The position numbers and the translations under genes were made by a program. Below the pieces are notes generated by a model that saw nothing but the letters and a program-made list of their open reading frames with translations, did not search any database and was not told the DNA's origin. Below are positions 22,313-35,075 of a stretch of DNA of 64,000 nt, in pieces. The stretch's first letter is position 1. Each line of letters begins with the position of its first letter. The stretch is from Acarospora socialis (lineage: Eukaryota > Ascomycota > Lecanoromycetes > Acarosporales > Acarosporaceae): the NCBI GenBank assembly GCA_025617375.2, contig JAMYGW020000006.1:1493001-1557000 (forward strand), written 5' to 3'.

Positions 22313-23350
22313 GAGCTTTCAATGACGTTACTCTATTACTACTAGTGTCTAAAACACACTTTCCATACCACAAGCCCATCTTACCACGCAGGTATCAACA
22401 TACTATCTGTCTCGAAGGGGAGAATGAAGCCTGCCCTGAGCGACTTATCCCTGTAAGCAGAAGGATATGCCATACACTTCAAACCAAAGGTGTGCCAAGG
22501 GATCTCCAGCTATGAACTACCTAAGATCAAGAGTTCACTCGAATATCATCTTCATGGCTCGTTTTGTCTCACCTCTCTTCTTCACTCAAGTGCAACCCCA
22601 GTCTCGGCTCGAATAAATCAGCAATACAATCCTACAATCATTATACCTTCACATATGTTCTACGATCACTGAAGCCTAAGTGTATATAATAGGTGATAAC
22701 GCTAGGGCGTTTTGACTTGCTTCTGATTCTCTCAAAACCCTCACATTCCTCGTTGTCCTCCTCCTCACCAACTCAAACGCACTCTCTAAAATCCTAATCC
22801 AGACTTAAGATATCACGTCCAGGCCGAGATGAGTCAAGTCAGAGCGAGAGGGCTCGAGACCATCACAAACCAAGTTCTGAAGTTGTAGTGACAGCACTAT
22901 CGAAAGCACCCGATGTTCATTGACCCTCACTCCCATCCATCCATAGGGTGATACAGCATGTATACGAATGCACTCTAATACAACCAACACGCACCCCCGA
23001 CCCAGCCAAGTAACCGTGACCACCCTTCCCCATGAGGCCCAAGCAAAAGACCGTAGTGTAATGAACAGACACAGACTCTCTACAATACACTTTTATGCGT
23101 GAGAGAAGAAAACAGCGTGCGTGGGGTATAAGTGTAGATGGACAGGCGGACAGACAGACAGACAGGCTACAATCGGTTGCGCCTAGCAATGCCCGCAGTC
23201 GAAGAAAGAAAGAAAGTAAGAACGAGTTCCCGGCTCCAAACCCACCCCCGTTGGTTCGCTGGTTGAGAACCGCTCGCCTCATGGAAAGAAAACCGAACCG
23301 GGCCGGACCGACCGGCTTTGTCCAAAATGTCATTGATCGTTATTGCTCGC

Positions 23351-26300
23351 TCAACGCGCCCTCTGCCGAAAGATCGTTAGTAGATAAGCTTTGGTCATGA
23401 ATGAAAAAATGATGGCACGTACGAGGCTGGCTGCCGCAGCGGCGGCCGCGAGATCAGGCTTCCCACTGGCAGTACGCGCCGTTACCCTAGGCAGGCTCGA
23501 CGCACCGAGAGCCGCTCCGTTCGAGGCCCTTTTCACACCGCCGTTGCTCTGCAGGCCGTGGACGGTCGAGTGCCTCTTTGGAGGAAGCGCCGCCTTGACC
23601 GGTGAGCTGCTTGGCATGTCCCGACTCCTGACCGCGGCGCCGTTCTTGAAACTGGTCGTTGGAGGCTCGGGCAACGGTCTGGTACCGGCTGGTGTGTGAA
23701 CGGAGCTGAAACGCTTGATGGGGGAGCTGTTGGCGTTGCTGGTCAGTGTCCTCGTGCGCGTGTACGGCTTGATGCCGGTGACGAATTCGTGGTGGATTGC
23801 CTCGTCGGGCTGTAGGCGCTTGTCGGGGTCCCAGCGAAGGCAGCGCGTCAGGAAGTCGAGGAACGATTCGTCGTCACATTTGAGAGCTTGTTGTAGAGAC
23901 TTCGAGCTGGGTCTGCGGCGTCGGCCCTTGGACGAGACCGTCATGCGAGGCTTGCCTAGAGAGTCGAAGAAAAGCTTCTTGCGCGTGCTCTTTTCGATGA
24001 GATGCTTCTCTGGCGGTCCGAACACTTCCATGATGCAAGCAAGCTGCTCCTGTTCGTTCTCGCCGGGGAAGATGGGGTATCCAGTGAAAAGCTCCGCCAG
24101 AATGCAGCCCAAACTCCACATGTCTATCGGCAGACCGTACGCCATACCAAGAATAACCTCCGGCGATCGATAGAATCGAGACTGAATATAAGTGTAGACC
24201 TTTTCGTTCTCGAAGCAGGAAGAGCCAAAATCGATGACCTTGATCTCTGAGTGTACGGGGTGAGCTAAAAGTACATTCTCCGGTTTGAGATCACAATGGA
24301 TGACTCTGTGGGCCTTCAAGAGCAACAGACTGTTGAGCAGCTGCTTCGTGAAGCGTCTTATCAACTTGAGCGAAAAGCCTCTGAAATCATTGGATTTGAT
24401 GAACTCGTAAAGGTTCATCCCAAGCAGCTCCGTAGAGATGCAGAGATGTCCGCGGAAGTAGAAGCTTTGCGTGAAGCTGACCATGCTATGCTTGTTATGT
24501 GGATCCTGCAGGAGCGATCGTCAGTAATCACTTAAATTTCGACTTAAAAAAAACCACATACCCATTCCCTCAGCTTCTGCAAGATGTTGACCTCCACCAG
24601 GGCCTGCTGGTGAAATCGTTTCTTGTTCCTGATGATCTTGATGGCCACTAAGCCACCAGTCTTGTGGTCCACACAGCGTGCAACTTGGCCAAAGCTTCCC
24701 TTACCCAGGACATCAACGATCTCGTAGCGATACGCAAGATGGTCCCCCTCGATTATCTTATAGTCACCTCGATCATCGTCGTACCCGAAATTGGCAGACT
24801 GCGCGTTCAGATCACCGACGTGCTTCTTAGCGAGCAGTGTGCCACAGAAATATATCTCCTTAAAGTCGACTATCTCGCCTCGCTCAAATATGTTAAGGTC
24901 GACGATCCGAATAGCTTGCGCCGGGGATACTTTCTCTTTGGGTGTTGCACGCCTCCGTAACTCGTCAACCTCCCGTGCTGCAGTCTCGAAGTCTTTGCGT
25001 TTAGAAGCTAGCTTCCTCATTTCCTCTTCGGCCGACAGATCGTCCTTATCAAGCCGCGTATCCCATCCCTTTCCCGTGACTGTGTTGAGTGGAGTCTTTG
25101 AGCTCATGATTCTGTGCATCGGTGCCAGAACTGACGACGTCGCGGGCGAAGCTTTGGTAGACAAGTCCGGCACATTCGGGATCGGTACGGTCTCTGTCTT
25201 CGAATGTCTTTCCGCATCCCATGTATCGCTCCTCGTGCGACCATGACCGTCAACTTGACCATTGCTCAACACTCTTGTTTTCGATTGTAGCTGGCTGGGC
25301 CTGGTGCTTGGATTCGGACTTATATTGAGGCCACTACTCCATGTCGCAGAAGCTGGCAGCCTCGGAGGAGGCATAACATCGTGCTTGGGAGCTAGGGGTG
25401 GCTGCTCCGGGTTGTCCCCAGTGGAGATGATTGAAGGTCTGGAGGCTCCTTTCTTGCGGGTAAGGCTTAGCTTCCTTCTAATCGAGGACCCAAGTGACTG
25501 CATGTCGCCATCAGTTGTACTAGAAGATCGGCTTATTGGTTCTTCCCTGGCTTTGCTGACAGTTTGAGCGCGGGGGCCAGTCAATCGTGTGGCTCTCATC
25601 TCGGTCTTGGCATTGCTGGCAATGTACTCTCCGCTAGCCTTCGAACGCATGAAGCTGAAGTCACCACTGACTTTCGGTAATGAAGACGACACGAACGGCG
25701 ATATCGCCTGCCGTCCGATGCGAGAGTTTGTGGCTGTGGCTTCGCTTGAGCTCGACTCACTCGCTGTGCGAAAAGATGATGCTTCAGATCTCAAAGCAAA
25801 GTGTGAGCTGCTACTGCGTGTGGGTGGTGCGACAGGTACCTCCTCATCGTGTTGACTTTTCGAGAAGAAACTTGCTTTCGAAGCAGTCATGGGGGTGCTG
25901 GGAGTCTTTGCATTTGTACGTTTCGGCGGGGGTGTAATATTCCCCCCCTCAGTGTCGGAAGAAGGTTCGTGGAATGCTGCAATTTTGGCAGCAGTAGGGG
26001 TGCTAAGCGGCAACAGGTTGAGTGGCGGTAGACGTAAAGGTTGTAGCCTTTTCTTGTTCACAGCTACTGCGGCACTGGCATTTATTCCCAGATCTCGTCC
26101 TAACCCTATTGTGGTACCTCTCCTCCCTCGTACATCCTGATCTGCCCTACGGCCTTCCGTTGTTGCGCCTGGGGTTGGCACACGTATCGTCGACGAGGAG
26201 CTAAAAGCGCTGCTTGCATCCAGTGGCAGACTAGGTCGGCGGCCAGAGAAAAATGGCTGATCAACTTCCGTCTGTGGCGACTCATAAGCTTTCGGTATGG

Positions 26301-28083
26301 CGGGTACCGGAGGGACTTCTTCATCGTCAGCTGCGGCGGCACGACTGTCAATCCGCGGTTTGGGTGTTGGTAGTCTCGAAGTAGATAAATTCTGGCCGTG
26401 TCTAGACTGCATCAAGCCGCTTGATGTTCTTAGAGAGTTATAGCTCGTATTAGAGGACACAGAAAGTCCTGAGCTATAAGACTTTCGGTTATGCTCTGGT
26501 GTTGTCCTAGAGGAGGATGGTGTAACACTCTTGCATGTCAAATAAGACGGAGACTGTGTCGCGGACGCAATACCGGAAGAAGAATCCGGTTGTGGTGTAG
26601 GCGGTGTTTGCGGCATTGGGGGTGCACTCTGCATGATCGACAGCCTTTTTAGTCTCCGGGCGTCAGTAGGACTGATCGTTCGAGCACCGAGCCCAGTAGC
26701 ATGTGCGGGCATCACGGACAATCGTTTGGCTGATGATGAAGGGGTATTAGTCCTTCTCTCTATCGACCGTCCTGGCGAACGGGTGGCGGTGAGAGACGAC
26801 GAGCCGTTATGATCTGGCGTCTCTGATGGCGTCGACAAATGACTGCGAGTCTGCGTCGGCGGTGGTTGTAAGGACTTGGTCTTGAGGTGACGTGTCGGCG
26901 CAAGGAGGTTGGGTCTGTCTACCGACATATCTCCAGGTCCATCAGTATTTAGGCGAACCAAAGATATCCCGTTTGATTCCATAGTGGCATGAGTGTTGGT
27001 GCTATTGTGTGGTGCTAGACTCGGCCTGCGCCGCTGTGCAACCCTATCTGCGAAATCTGCTCCAATAACACCAGGGCCGATGGACTTGCGGGGCGGCCTA
27101 CTGACGACGTTGTGGGTGCTTAACGTGGGGAACTCGCTCTGTCTGCGATTCCTCATAGCCAGTGGCGCAGTTGGCGGTCCCATTGTTTCCAAGGTCGAGG
27201 AGGCTTGGCCTATGTGCCTGGCAGCGCTGTTTTGCCGTTGTGAAAGGGATCCACTCCTGCCAATGCGTGAATTTGACGCGGCTGCTCCGGCTGCGCTGAC
27301 CTGGCCCTTATCATTTGTGTCTTTGGGGGTTTCTTGCGAACGGATGACGGCGTTGTTTGCCAATATTCCTCCACCTCTGCCAGGCGCAGGGAACTCGTTT
27401 AGACTCGGCTCCTGAGAAGTGATGCTTGTATGAAATTCATCAAAGTTGACAGGCGGCAAGAAGTCGAAAGAGCCAGTTGTGTAGTCGGACTCGTCGTTTA
27501 CGCTAGGTACATGAGTCCCGAAGTTGAAGCGTGACGAGTCGGTGATAGAAGGCCCTCTGAGACGAGATGTCGGAGCATCGTTCAGGTCGGCCGCAACCGA
27601 GGACTCTGTAAACGAGTCGGGGAGCCTTGCACTCGTATTCCTAGCATGAAACTCAGCGAAACTAAACCCAGTCAGAAATGATGACCAGAATCATGGGATT
27701 ACCGTTTGGACGCTGGAAAATCTGGCGGACGCGGTCCGAGCGGAGCTTTCTGATCTCTTATTGACTGCCTCCTCCTGCTCGTGAAGCTTGACCTAGGCTC
27801 CGCGGTCCCCTTTGTGGAAATTATCGAGGAATCCAATCTTCTCGCAGCCACGTTCCCGTCTGATATGCTCTTCTGAAACTTCTTCCGCGCCCGGCCTTCT
27901 GCTGTGATATATGTAAGCAAGCGAAATATGGCCGACCATGCAGGAACCCGCATTGTTCGGGACTGCGAATCACTCACCGCCTGAGCCCGAGTCATCCGTT
28001 CGAGAGTCATTGGAGGTCCTGGATTGTGCGGATTGCGAGTTCTTCACAGCGTTAGACGGTTGCGGTGTCACCCTTATCGGCAT
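23351..28083 (-). CDS. POM1: POM1-type DYRK protein kinase
   Basis: This is a dual-specificity DYRK kinase of the fungal Pom1 group, which controls polarity and the timing or site of division in fission yeast. I read exons 27978-28083, 27703-27898, 24562-27661, 23423-24505 and a last coding exon 23351-23362. That gives 1498 residues, or 1518 if the 60-bp last intron is retained. About 1000 disordered Ser/Thr/Pro-rich residues precede the catalytic part. The DYRK lead-in (IFERGEIVDFKEIYFCG) is followed by the glycine loop VLGKGSFGQVARC, AIKIIRNKKRFHQQALVEV, HCDLKPENVLL, DFGSSCFENEKVYTYIQSRF with the autophosphorylated YTY, and PEVILGMAYGLPIDMWSLGC. The intron inside the kinase restores REW-DPHNKHSMVSF. 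It is divergent from the peroxin gene by 1.27 kb. Confidence 0.94.
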
Positions 28084-29356
28084 GGTGGATTCGCGACGCA
28101 TTTAGCATGGGAGTATATGGCAAGGGCCTGTGGTGAAAGGCAGCGCATGCACCCGGTGGGTTGGAGGATCAGGTTGTTATGCCAGGATTGCTGATATACG
28201 CCGTTGCTTGTAGACCCGTCGATCAGTTCAAGGTCGATGCCTCTCAGGAACAGAGGCCAAGGAGAAGTACGGCCTCATATCCACCGAACATTGGTAGTGG
28301 GTCTCAACGACGAGGCAAGTGCAAATAACGACGCATGAAGGTATAGTGGTTTCGAGCAGTAGGCGTGAGACTGCTCTGTACCAGGTCGTGTTGTTTGGCA
28401 AGGTTATGTTGATGTCGAGGTACTTGTACTGTACGGAGTAGCAAGGTAACAGTGCATGTTCGGTACAGGACGGAGGAAACTTTAAACTTTGTTCGCCTTT
28501 ACTGGGGTCGTCGGCGTCGTGGCCGGCACCAGAGCTGAAACGAACATGAAGCCCCTGAACGACAAACCGATAATGATTGCCTATATATACAAGTTTATCT
28601 TCCGATGTTGAGAGCAGAATGAAGAATACTCGGGTTATGGATGCTGTGATTTACAGTAAATCCTCTAGGGGTATACGGAAGTAGAGTACGGAGGCACGGC
28701 CCACTAGTTATGCCGCAGCGCTAACGGCTGACTAAGACTAGTCAGTTTTTTACTCTTTTGTGTGCAATCATATAAATTGACTTCCAGTTAACCAAATTTT
28801 TTCTTTTTAATTTTAATCTATATGAAATGTTGCTGAGTAGATATAATACATGAAAGAAAGTAATCAGCTATAAAGTCGCAAAAGTTGTATCGCTCAAAAC
28901 AAATATGTTATGACTGATGAAGTTCTTAGACTGCTTAGTCAGTGAATAAGTGAGTGCGGCATAACTAGTGGGCTGTGCCTCCGTAACTGGATGGTTTTGT
29001 TTGTGTTCTCACCCCTACCTACTCGAATTGCCTTTGTACTGGCTCCAACAATTGACGACGAATACCTTTGTAAAGTAAACAGGTAGAGAACACAATAGAT
29101 CACGACTGCCAATTTTCAGGTTGACAGCAGACTGCAGGAGCGATGCAGATAGGTATAAGTATGTATGAGTAATAAGGGTGGAAGCCGTTCGGCTTGTTCC
29201 AACATGCCCAGTGACAGCATCACTATGAATTTCACATGTCAAACCACTTCAATATCAGGAAGTCTCCGTCAACACGGTTGCACCCTACCTATCACGCAGC
29301 AAGCACCGCTGCTGAGCTCCCCTGCCCTCCCTATTCTGGACCTTATCTAACTCGTA
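28084..29356. other. Divergent intergenic region between POM1 and peroxin gene, with a MITE
   Basis: These 1.27 kb carry the upstream regions of both genes and the inverted-repeat element at 28689-28983. The remaining sequence shows only short frames with no domain. Confidence 0.7.
28689..28983. mobile_element. Short MITE with about 30-bp terminal inverted repeats and TA duplication
   Basis: The left end CGGAGGCACGGCCCACTAGT is complemented by the right end with one mismatch over about 29 bp (both continue to TTATGCCGCA). The TA dinucleotide flanks each side (28687-28688 and 28984-28985). Inside the ends a second short inverted pair, CTGACTAAG and CTTAGTCAG, is present. The element is 295 bp, AT-rich in the middle and non-coding, as expected for a non-autonomous Tc1/mariner-type derivative. 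Its ends are unrelated to those of the element at 11301. Confidence 0.88.
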
Positions 29357-30942
29357 ATGGAGAACTCTACAGCTGATACCTTCGCGAACCGTGAGGAACC
29401 GATACCGGTCATCCAGCTCTCAGGGCGGGACACGACGTCATCCGACAGCGACAGTAAACGGCAGAAGATCAAAGACACTTTGTCCGGGTCGAAGCTGAAA
29501 CAAAAGCTGCAGGATGCTGCGTCAAGCAAGCTGGAGACCAAGACCGAGTCCGGCGTCAACTCGCTGCAAGACCGCCTCTTTGCGAAGTAGGTACTTGGCC
29601 ACGGTTAATGTGATGGGCATATCTGATACAATGTGCTGAGCATTTCCCGCAGGCTTTTACAGCAGGTCATACCGGTTGAAGACATGACTGATACACTCGA
29701 CACTGTGGACAAAAGATCTATGAGATATATCAGTCGGCCTGGGTTCAGTTTGCCGCTGATGACGAACAATTTCCGGCGCTTCAACGCCAGGTAGGGGTTC
29801 TTTGTCTATCGTTCGTGAGCAACGAGGCTCACACATTGGCTTGTAGGATTGGAGTTGTCTTCGTCTTCCAGAATCGCCTGATCCGTCTCTTCTCGTGGAG
29901 AACACCAACTCACACCCTCTCGTTCCTCGCCGTCTACACCTTCGTCTGCCTCAACCCGTACCTCCTCACGATCCTCCCCATTGCCCTTATACTTCTCTTC
30001 GTCATGGTGCCAGCCTTTCTTGTCCGACATCCACCCCCATCCACAGAACTCCTGACGGATTCCTACTCCATCCACGGCCCACCTCTGGCACCCGCCCCAA
30101 CCGTAAGACCAGCAGCGGAAATGAGCAAAGACTTTTTCCGCAACATGCGCGACCTGCAGAACAGCATGGATGACTTCTCGACGATACACGACAAAGTCAT
30201 CTCCCTCATCGTCCCGTCGACCAATTTCTCCAACGAGTCGCTGTCCTCCGCCATCTTCCTGTTCCTCTTCATCAGCGGCTGCTCGCTCTTCATCACAGCG
30301 CACCTACTGCCGTGGCGCGCAATCGCCCTCGTAGGTGGCTGGACAACCGTCTGTCTTGGACACCCCACCATTCAGGACAACTTCATGGCCACTCACGAAG
30401 AGTATGCGCGTCCGCGAGAGCGCCAGGCGCAGTCGTGGCTGGATGGCTGGATAGAGCATGACATTGTGCTGGACGAAGCGCCGGAAATCAGAGAAGTGGA
30501 GATATTCGAATTGCAGAGACGGAGCGGTAATAATGAATGGGAAGGCTGGATCTTCAGCTCGTCGCCGCATGATCCTCTCTCCCCCAATCGGATAGCCGGT
30601 GAAAGACCGAAAGGGACGCGATTCTTTGAGGACGTACAAGCGCCTGCCGGCTGGCGCTGGTACGATAAAAAGTGGACCCTGGATCTGCTCAGTCGGGAGT
30701 GGGTAGAGGAACGGATGATTGCTGGGGTGGAGATTGAGACGGAGGGGGAGAGATGGGTATATGACATTGTGTATGACGGCGATGGAAACGGGGAGCTGGA
30801 GTCGGGTTCTACAAAGGGCAGGGGAAAGGAGAAGAGAAAGGATTGGGAAGAAGGCAAAGGGCTTGGGAAGACGGGGGAATGGCGACGGAGAAGATGGGTT
30901 AGAACGGTGCAGAGGAGACCTATTACCGCTAAGAAAGGATGA
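29357..30942 (+). CDS. Pex24p/dysferlin-domain peroxin (Pex28/29-like)
   Basis: This is a peroxisomal or ER membrane protein of the Pex24p family, which regulates peroxisome number and ER contacts. Three exons (29357-29586, 29653-29790, 29847-30942) give 487 residues. The N-terminal signature is LQDRLFAKLLQQVIPVEDM, formed across the first splice. A long hydrophobic stretch at about 147-182 (LSFLAVYTFVCLNPYLLTIL ...) and another at about 256-293 are membrane segments. The C-terminal half carries dysferlin motifs: IFELQRRSGNNEWEGWIFS, then GWRWYDKKWTLDLLSREWVE and a basic tail (RRRRWVRTVQRR). I cannot separate the Pex28, Pex29 and Pex30-32 subgroups by eye. It converges on the aldo-keto reductase with only about 150 bp between stops. 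Confidence 0.92.
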
Positions 30943-31090
30943 TGCATGAGTCAAGTAAAGAAGGGCGTCTCGCAACCTCGTCTCCTCAAAGCATCACGCC
31001 GTTTTCAGCCCACGAATGTCGCAAATGGCACGTGATCATGGGAATATCTAGAACCACCTTTTCCGGTCCACCAAGAAAGTAAAGCCTCAA

Positions 31091-32445
31091 CTAAACGAAA
31101 AACTTGACGCCCCAATACGGCCCATAATCGATTGTCCGCCCCGCCTCATCCGGAACCTCCAACGCAGCCAACGCCCTCACGTCCTCCTCACTAAGTCTCC
31201 TAACGTCCAAATTCGCTTTGATCCTCGCCTCATCCTGGCTCTTACCCAGCGGGATCGTGCCCCTCTGCACGGCCCACGACTGCAGCAGTTGGCCGACACC
31301 CATGTTGTTTTTCTGCGCGAGGGACTTGACGGTCGGATGTTCGAGGAGGAGGGGCTGAGGGTTTGAAGGCTTGGTCAGCCAGGGCGAGGGGAAGGCGGCT
31401 TGGCCGGCAAAGGGAGAGTAGGCGGTCGCCAGGATGGAGTGTTTGCGCATGTAGTCGAGGAGCGGGGTGTTGGGGAGGTAGGGATGCGCTTCGATCTGGT
31501 TGCAGGAGAGGGGGATGTTAGGGTTAGTTCTCGTCGTCGATGATGACCCCGACGTCGCGGAGGAATCTGAGCTCTGCGGGTAGGAGGAGAGGATCTCGTC
31601 GAGCTGGGCAACGCTGAAGTTGGAGACGCCGATGGCGCGGCATTTCCCGCTCTCGACGAGCGCCTGCATGGCGTGCCAGGTGGGGAGGAAGCTGCCTTCG
31701 GCGCCTAGGGTACTCTCTGCGTCAGCAACTCGGTCACTCGCTCCACGCCACGCCCCAAGAAAAACGGGACCGAACGAACCCAACCGCCCCGCCACATCCT
31801 TCGGACAATATCTCAAATCCACCACCTCCCTCCCCTCTCCATCCACCACAACCCCCAATTCCTCCGGTCCCGCGTCCGGCCCCGCGCTCGCGCTCCGCAC
31901 CCGACTCCTATCCGCCACCGTCGCGACCGGCCAATGCGCCAAGTACAGATCCACGTACTCGAGGCCCATCCCCTCGAGCACCAGATCCAAACACACGCCC
32001 ACGTGCTCCGGCGCCGCGAAGTGCGGCCAGAACTTGGTCGTCACGAAGATCTGCGGGCGCGGGATTTGCGAGCGGCGGATCGCAGACCCGATCGCGCCGT
32101 CGACGCCGTATTTCCACGCGCAGTCGAGGTGGCGGTAGCCGGTTTGCAGGGCCGTGAGGGTCGCGCTTTCGCACCAGGACGTTTCGCCTAGGGGCGGGGT
32201 GGGAAGGTTAGTGGGGTGTCGGGCGTGGTGAGGGGAAGGGCGCAGGTGGGAAAGTGGTGGGTCGGACGGAGGGTGGAGGGGGAAGGGGGAGGGGAGGGTA
32301 GAGGTCGATGTAGGCTAGGTGGGATCAGGGACGAGAATGGAGTACTGCTCAACGTACCAGCAGCCCAAGTCCCGAAGCCGACGGAGGGCACGTCGACGGT
32401 CTTGCCGTTGGCGACTTTCATCGGGAAGTGAGAGGGTAATGACAT
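31091..32445 (-). CDS. Aldo-keto reductase
   Basis: This is an NADPH-dependent AKR-superfamily enzyme of 394 residues from two exons (32358-32445 and 31091-32187, GTACGT...TAG). The full catalytic tetrad is visible: Asp51 and Tyr56 in YRHLDCAWKYG, Lys81 in FVTTKF, and His114 in LYLAHWP. Other family motifs are SGKCRAIGVSNFSVAQLDEI, NQIEAHPYLPN, and the cofactor-binding TIPLGKSQDEARIKANLDV. A charged insert of about 60 residues (SRVRSASAGPDAGPEELG ...) lies after the His motif; it is longer than in the yeast enzymes but seen in related fungal glycerol/xylose-type reductases. The frame through it stays open, so I assume no intron there. The substrate cannot be inferred. Confidence 0.92.
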
Positions 32446-33445
32446 GGTTGTTTGCGCGTTACCACCGTCAGGGTATGAGGTGGGCGGTGGGCGTTACTAG
32501 GTGAGAAGTTGGTGTGGAAGTCGGGGTGCTTGGCAGTGAGGTGGTTTGATCCTTAGATATTTACCTACGTGATAGTTGTATGCTCACTGGTGAAAGGTGC
32601 GAAGGGCTTTAGATCACCTTAGTTTGTGGGATCCAGCAATTACTACAGGACGGCCCCACGTCGCAACCCCACCTCTCCACACCGCCTGGGAAGACTGGGG
32701 AAGGTCTGCCGAGCGGTGCGTTGGCGTGTTCTTAGGTCTTTGAGGTATCTCGCCGCCGATGGATTTCGAGCTACATGCAACGAATTCTTCGGGATTGATG
32801 AATATATGTATCGTAATAATCAGTGTAGAGAGATATGGTAGCAATAGATTGGCAGCTTCTGAAGAGATGTGCATTACCGCCATCCAAAGAAACGCCATGA
32901 CAATCAGATTCTGGGGTATCTATCACTAAGACTATAAATTATAGAACATGTAATATACAGGCAGACGGTTCGATATCCTTGAAGAGACACCGTCCGCTCG
33001 TAAGCCAACCACTCCTTCTCGAGACGGAGACGGGGCCGCAGCTGTCTCCACATCGCTGAGACGCTCATATCCAGTATCAACACTCCTCCACTCCCTCCCT
33101 CTCGACACGATGCTCTCGACAAACTACTACACGGTGTCGGACACTTTCTTACAACGCCTAACCCAATCTCGACAGCCGGAGGCACGCTGACCCACCTGTT
33201 CAAGACCCCAGAAGTCCCAACCAGTCCTTCCTCGGCTTGATTGGTCACTACCGAGTGAGATTTGCAGACGTTCAGTGAGCGACAGATTGCACCAAACGGT
33301 CCGAATGCTTGTCAGCCAGGCGCAGCGGTGGACCTTAATCGGTGAGGCCACAGGTGGGACGGGTTGCCAGTTGTGAGGACGTGGTCTAATTTCCGCAGGC
33401 GACTTAGATTCGAGTTCGCTAGGCAGAGGAATACCAGCTTTAGCA
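32446..33445. other. Intergenic region, nothing recognised
   Basis: About 1 kb between the aldo-keto reductase start and the bHLH stop holds the AKR promoter. The open frames on both strands are short and share no domain; no repeat or RNA gene was noticed. Confidence 0.6.
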
Positions 33446-35075
33446 TCAGGAAAAATCCAATAAAAGATCGTAATGTTTTTTGGGGTCCGGAAATGGGACT
33501 TGCGGCGCCACAGATACCATTTGCACGGTCGTTATAAACTCGGATGGTAGTGCAAATAAGCCACGCGTAAAGGGCGCGTCAGAATTTTGCTTTGTGTCCG
33601 AGAAACGCTCCAAGATCATCGACCCAACCAGCGATCCGCCCATCCCTACCGGCGTCATGCTGCGTACCCTCAGTCGCCTCCGATCGGACGTGCTGGTAGC
33701 TGTGATAACCAGTTTGGTCTGCGTAACGAGGTTGGAAGGGTCCTGCGCGAAGATTCCTCATGATCGGGCGTACCCAGGTGATTGTTGTCATTCCCACCGT
33801 CCAGAAAAGGAGGCCCTTGAATGCGAGGCGGGATCGACGTACCACCTGCAGTCACGTTCGTGCCTATGGAACCTGCAATCGCGAGCTTTTCAAAGGCGCG
33901 TATACGTGCCCTTAGCGACGAATTCTCATCCTCCAGACGTTGATTTCTTTGAGTCAGGTGGTGTATATACTCGGTAGCTTTCGACAGCACTACAGATTTA
34001 TTGATTTTATGTGCAGGGATCGTACCGGGAGCGGTCTCTGGCATTGCTCGGAGACTCGGAACGCTGTCTCGAAGTGCGCTTATCTTGTCATTGAGGTTGG
34101 TTCTATATCGTTTCTCGATCATGTTGTGCGCAGTCTTCTTGATCGGTGGTTCGGTACTAGTTGTTTTTGCAACAGCTTGCCGAATGCTATCTTCACCGGA
34201 CGACTTTCGCTTCTTCGCGGTGCTACTGGATTGAGCGGGCTCGGGGGAGGCAGAAACAGTTCGATTCATATCACCGGTAGATCCGAGACTTTGGTGTGAC
34301 CCGTAAGAGCTTGCCCGCTGAAAAGCTATGTTGCGGAGATGCTGATGTTCGTCCATGGTCATTGGCGAAGTTTGAGGCGGCGTATCCCAACTGACGACTT
34401 CTGGATGGAAGCCATGACCCCGAGGTGAAGGCTGACCTCGTGCAGAGTTCATGGCCTCACTGCATCGATAGTCCGCTTGATTGCTGTCATGGTAACCGAA
34501 GGTGAAAGGACTAATGTCCATCGCAGACATTGGGACCTGATCTAGGGACCCTTGTGTCTCCGGAATGGAATTTTCGGGCCCCGTCACTCCTGGACTCATC
34601 ATCGGTTCTTGCTGGGCTGACGATACGAGCTTGTTCCTCCGGTATGCTGGAGGGCTGATATGGAGCTGGCTCGGAGACAGCGATTCCGCAACTCCATCCC
34701 AGCGCATCCATTCTTCCCAATTGCCATACGTGAAAGCGGTAGAGCCGGGCTGAGTTGTCTGGACATAGGTGGGAAAGTATTCATCAGCCGATTTTACCCA
34801 ATGGTTGCCGACGCCATGAGATTGCTCGGGTAACATTGGAGATTGGTCCATGCGGGTGGAAGGTGTGTCCAGGGAGAGTGAAAATGAGGGAGTCTGAGGT
34901 GTTTTGTCGATATATTCATACACGCAATAGGACCCAGCCTAGTGCCAGTGAGCTGTCAGTCTAGCTTCCACAGTAGATGAGGAAGGGCCTGGATGGAACG
35001 TACGGCATACTGATCAATTCGAGAGGAGGCAGCTGCAAAGCCCTGGTGGCCATTACCATCAGACGCCGTATCCAT
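33446..35075 (-). CDS. SREBP-type bHLH transcription factor
   Basis: Three exons (35004-35075, 33774-34938, 33446-33699) give 496 residues. The DNA-binding domain lies at about 292-355: KKTAHNMIEKRYRTNLNDKI, loop, then HKINKSVVLSKATEYIHHLT and a short leucine-zipper-like helix (QRLEDENSSLRARI). The Tyr in EKRYR marks the SREBP class, which can bind both E-boxes and SRE sites. The last intron (GTACGC...CACAG) is inferred because joining to 33699 recovers MGGSLVGSMILERFSD and GLFALPSEF, a C-terminal block that I recall from related fungal bHLH proteins. Reading straight on instead stops at 33670. No membrane pair follows, so this is not a classical membrane-bound SREBP. Fungal relatives affect sclerotium and conidium formation or secretion; the role here is inferred. 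Confidence 0.88.

Larger units (their letters stand above)
21991..23350. other. Intergenic region with tandem repeat and tRNA-like fossil
   Basis: About 1.36 kb lie between the small F-box start and the POM1 stop. It contains a B-box-like tRNA fossil (22064-22125), two copies of an 89-bp repeat (22136-22312) and a short GACA run at 23149-23165. I found no gene. Confidence 0.65.

Noticed and set aside
30304-30975. 223-codon minus-strand frame
   Set aside because: It is antisense to the peroxin gene's third exon; its Ser/Pro-rich composition reflects the opposite strand.
33670-33773. bHLH protein ending at the stop at 33670
   Set aside because: Reading straight on is possible, but a GTACGC...CACAG intron recovers a C-terminal block I recall from related bHLH proteins and keeps frame to 33446.
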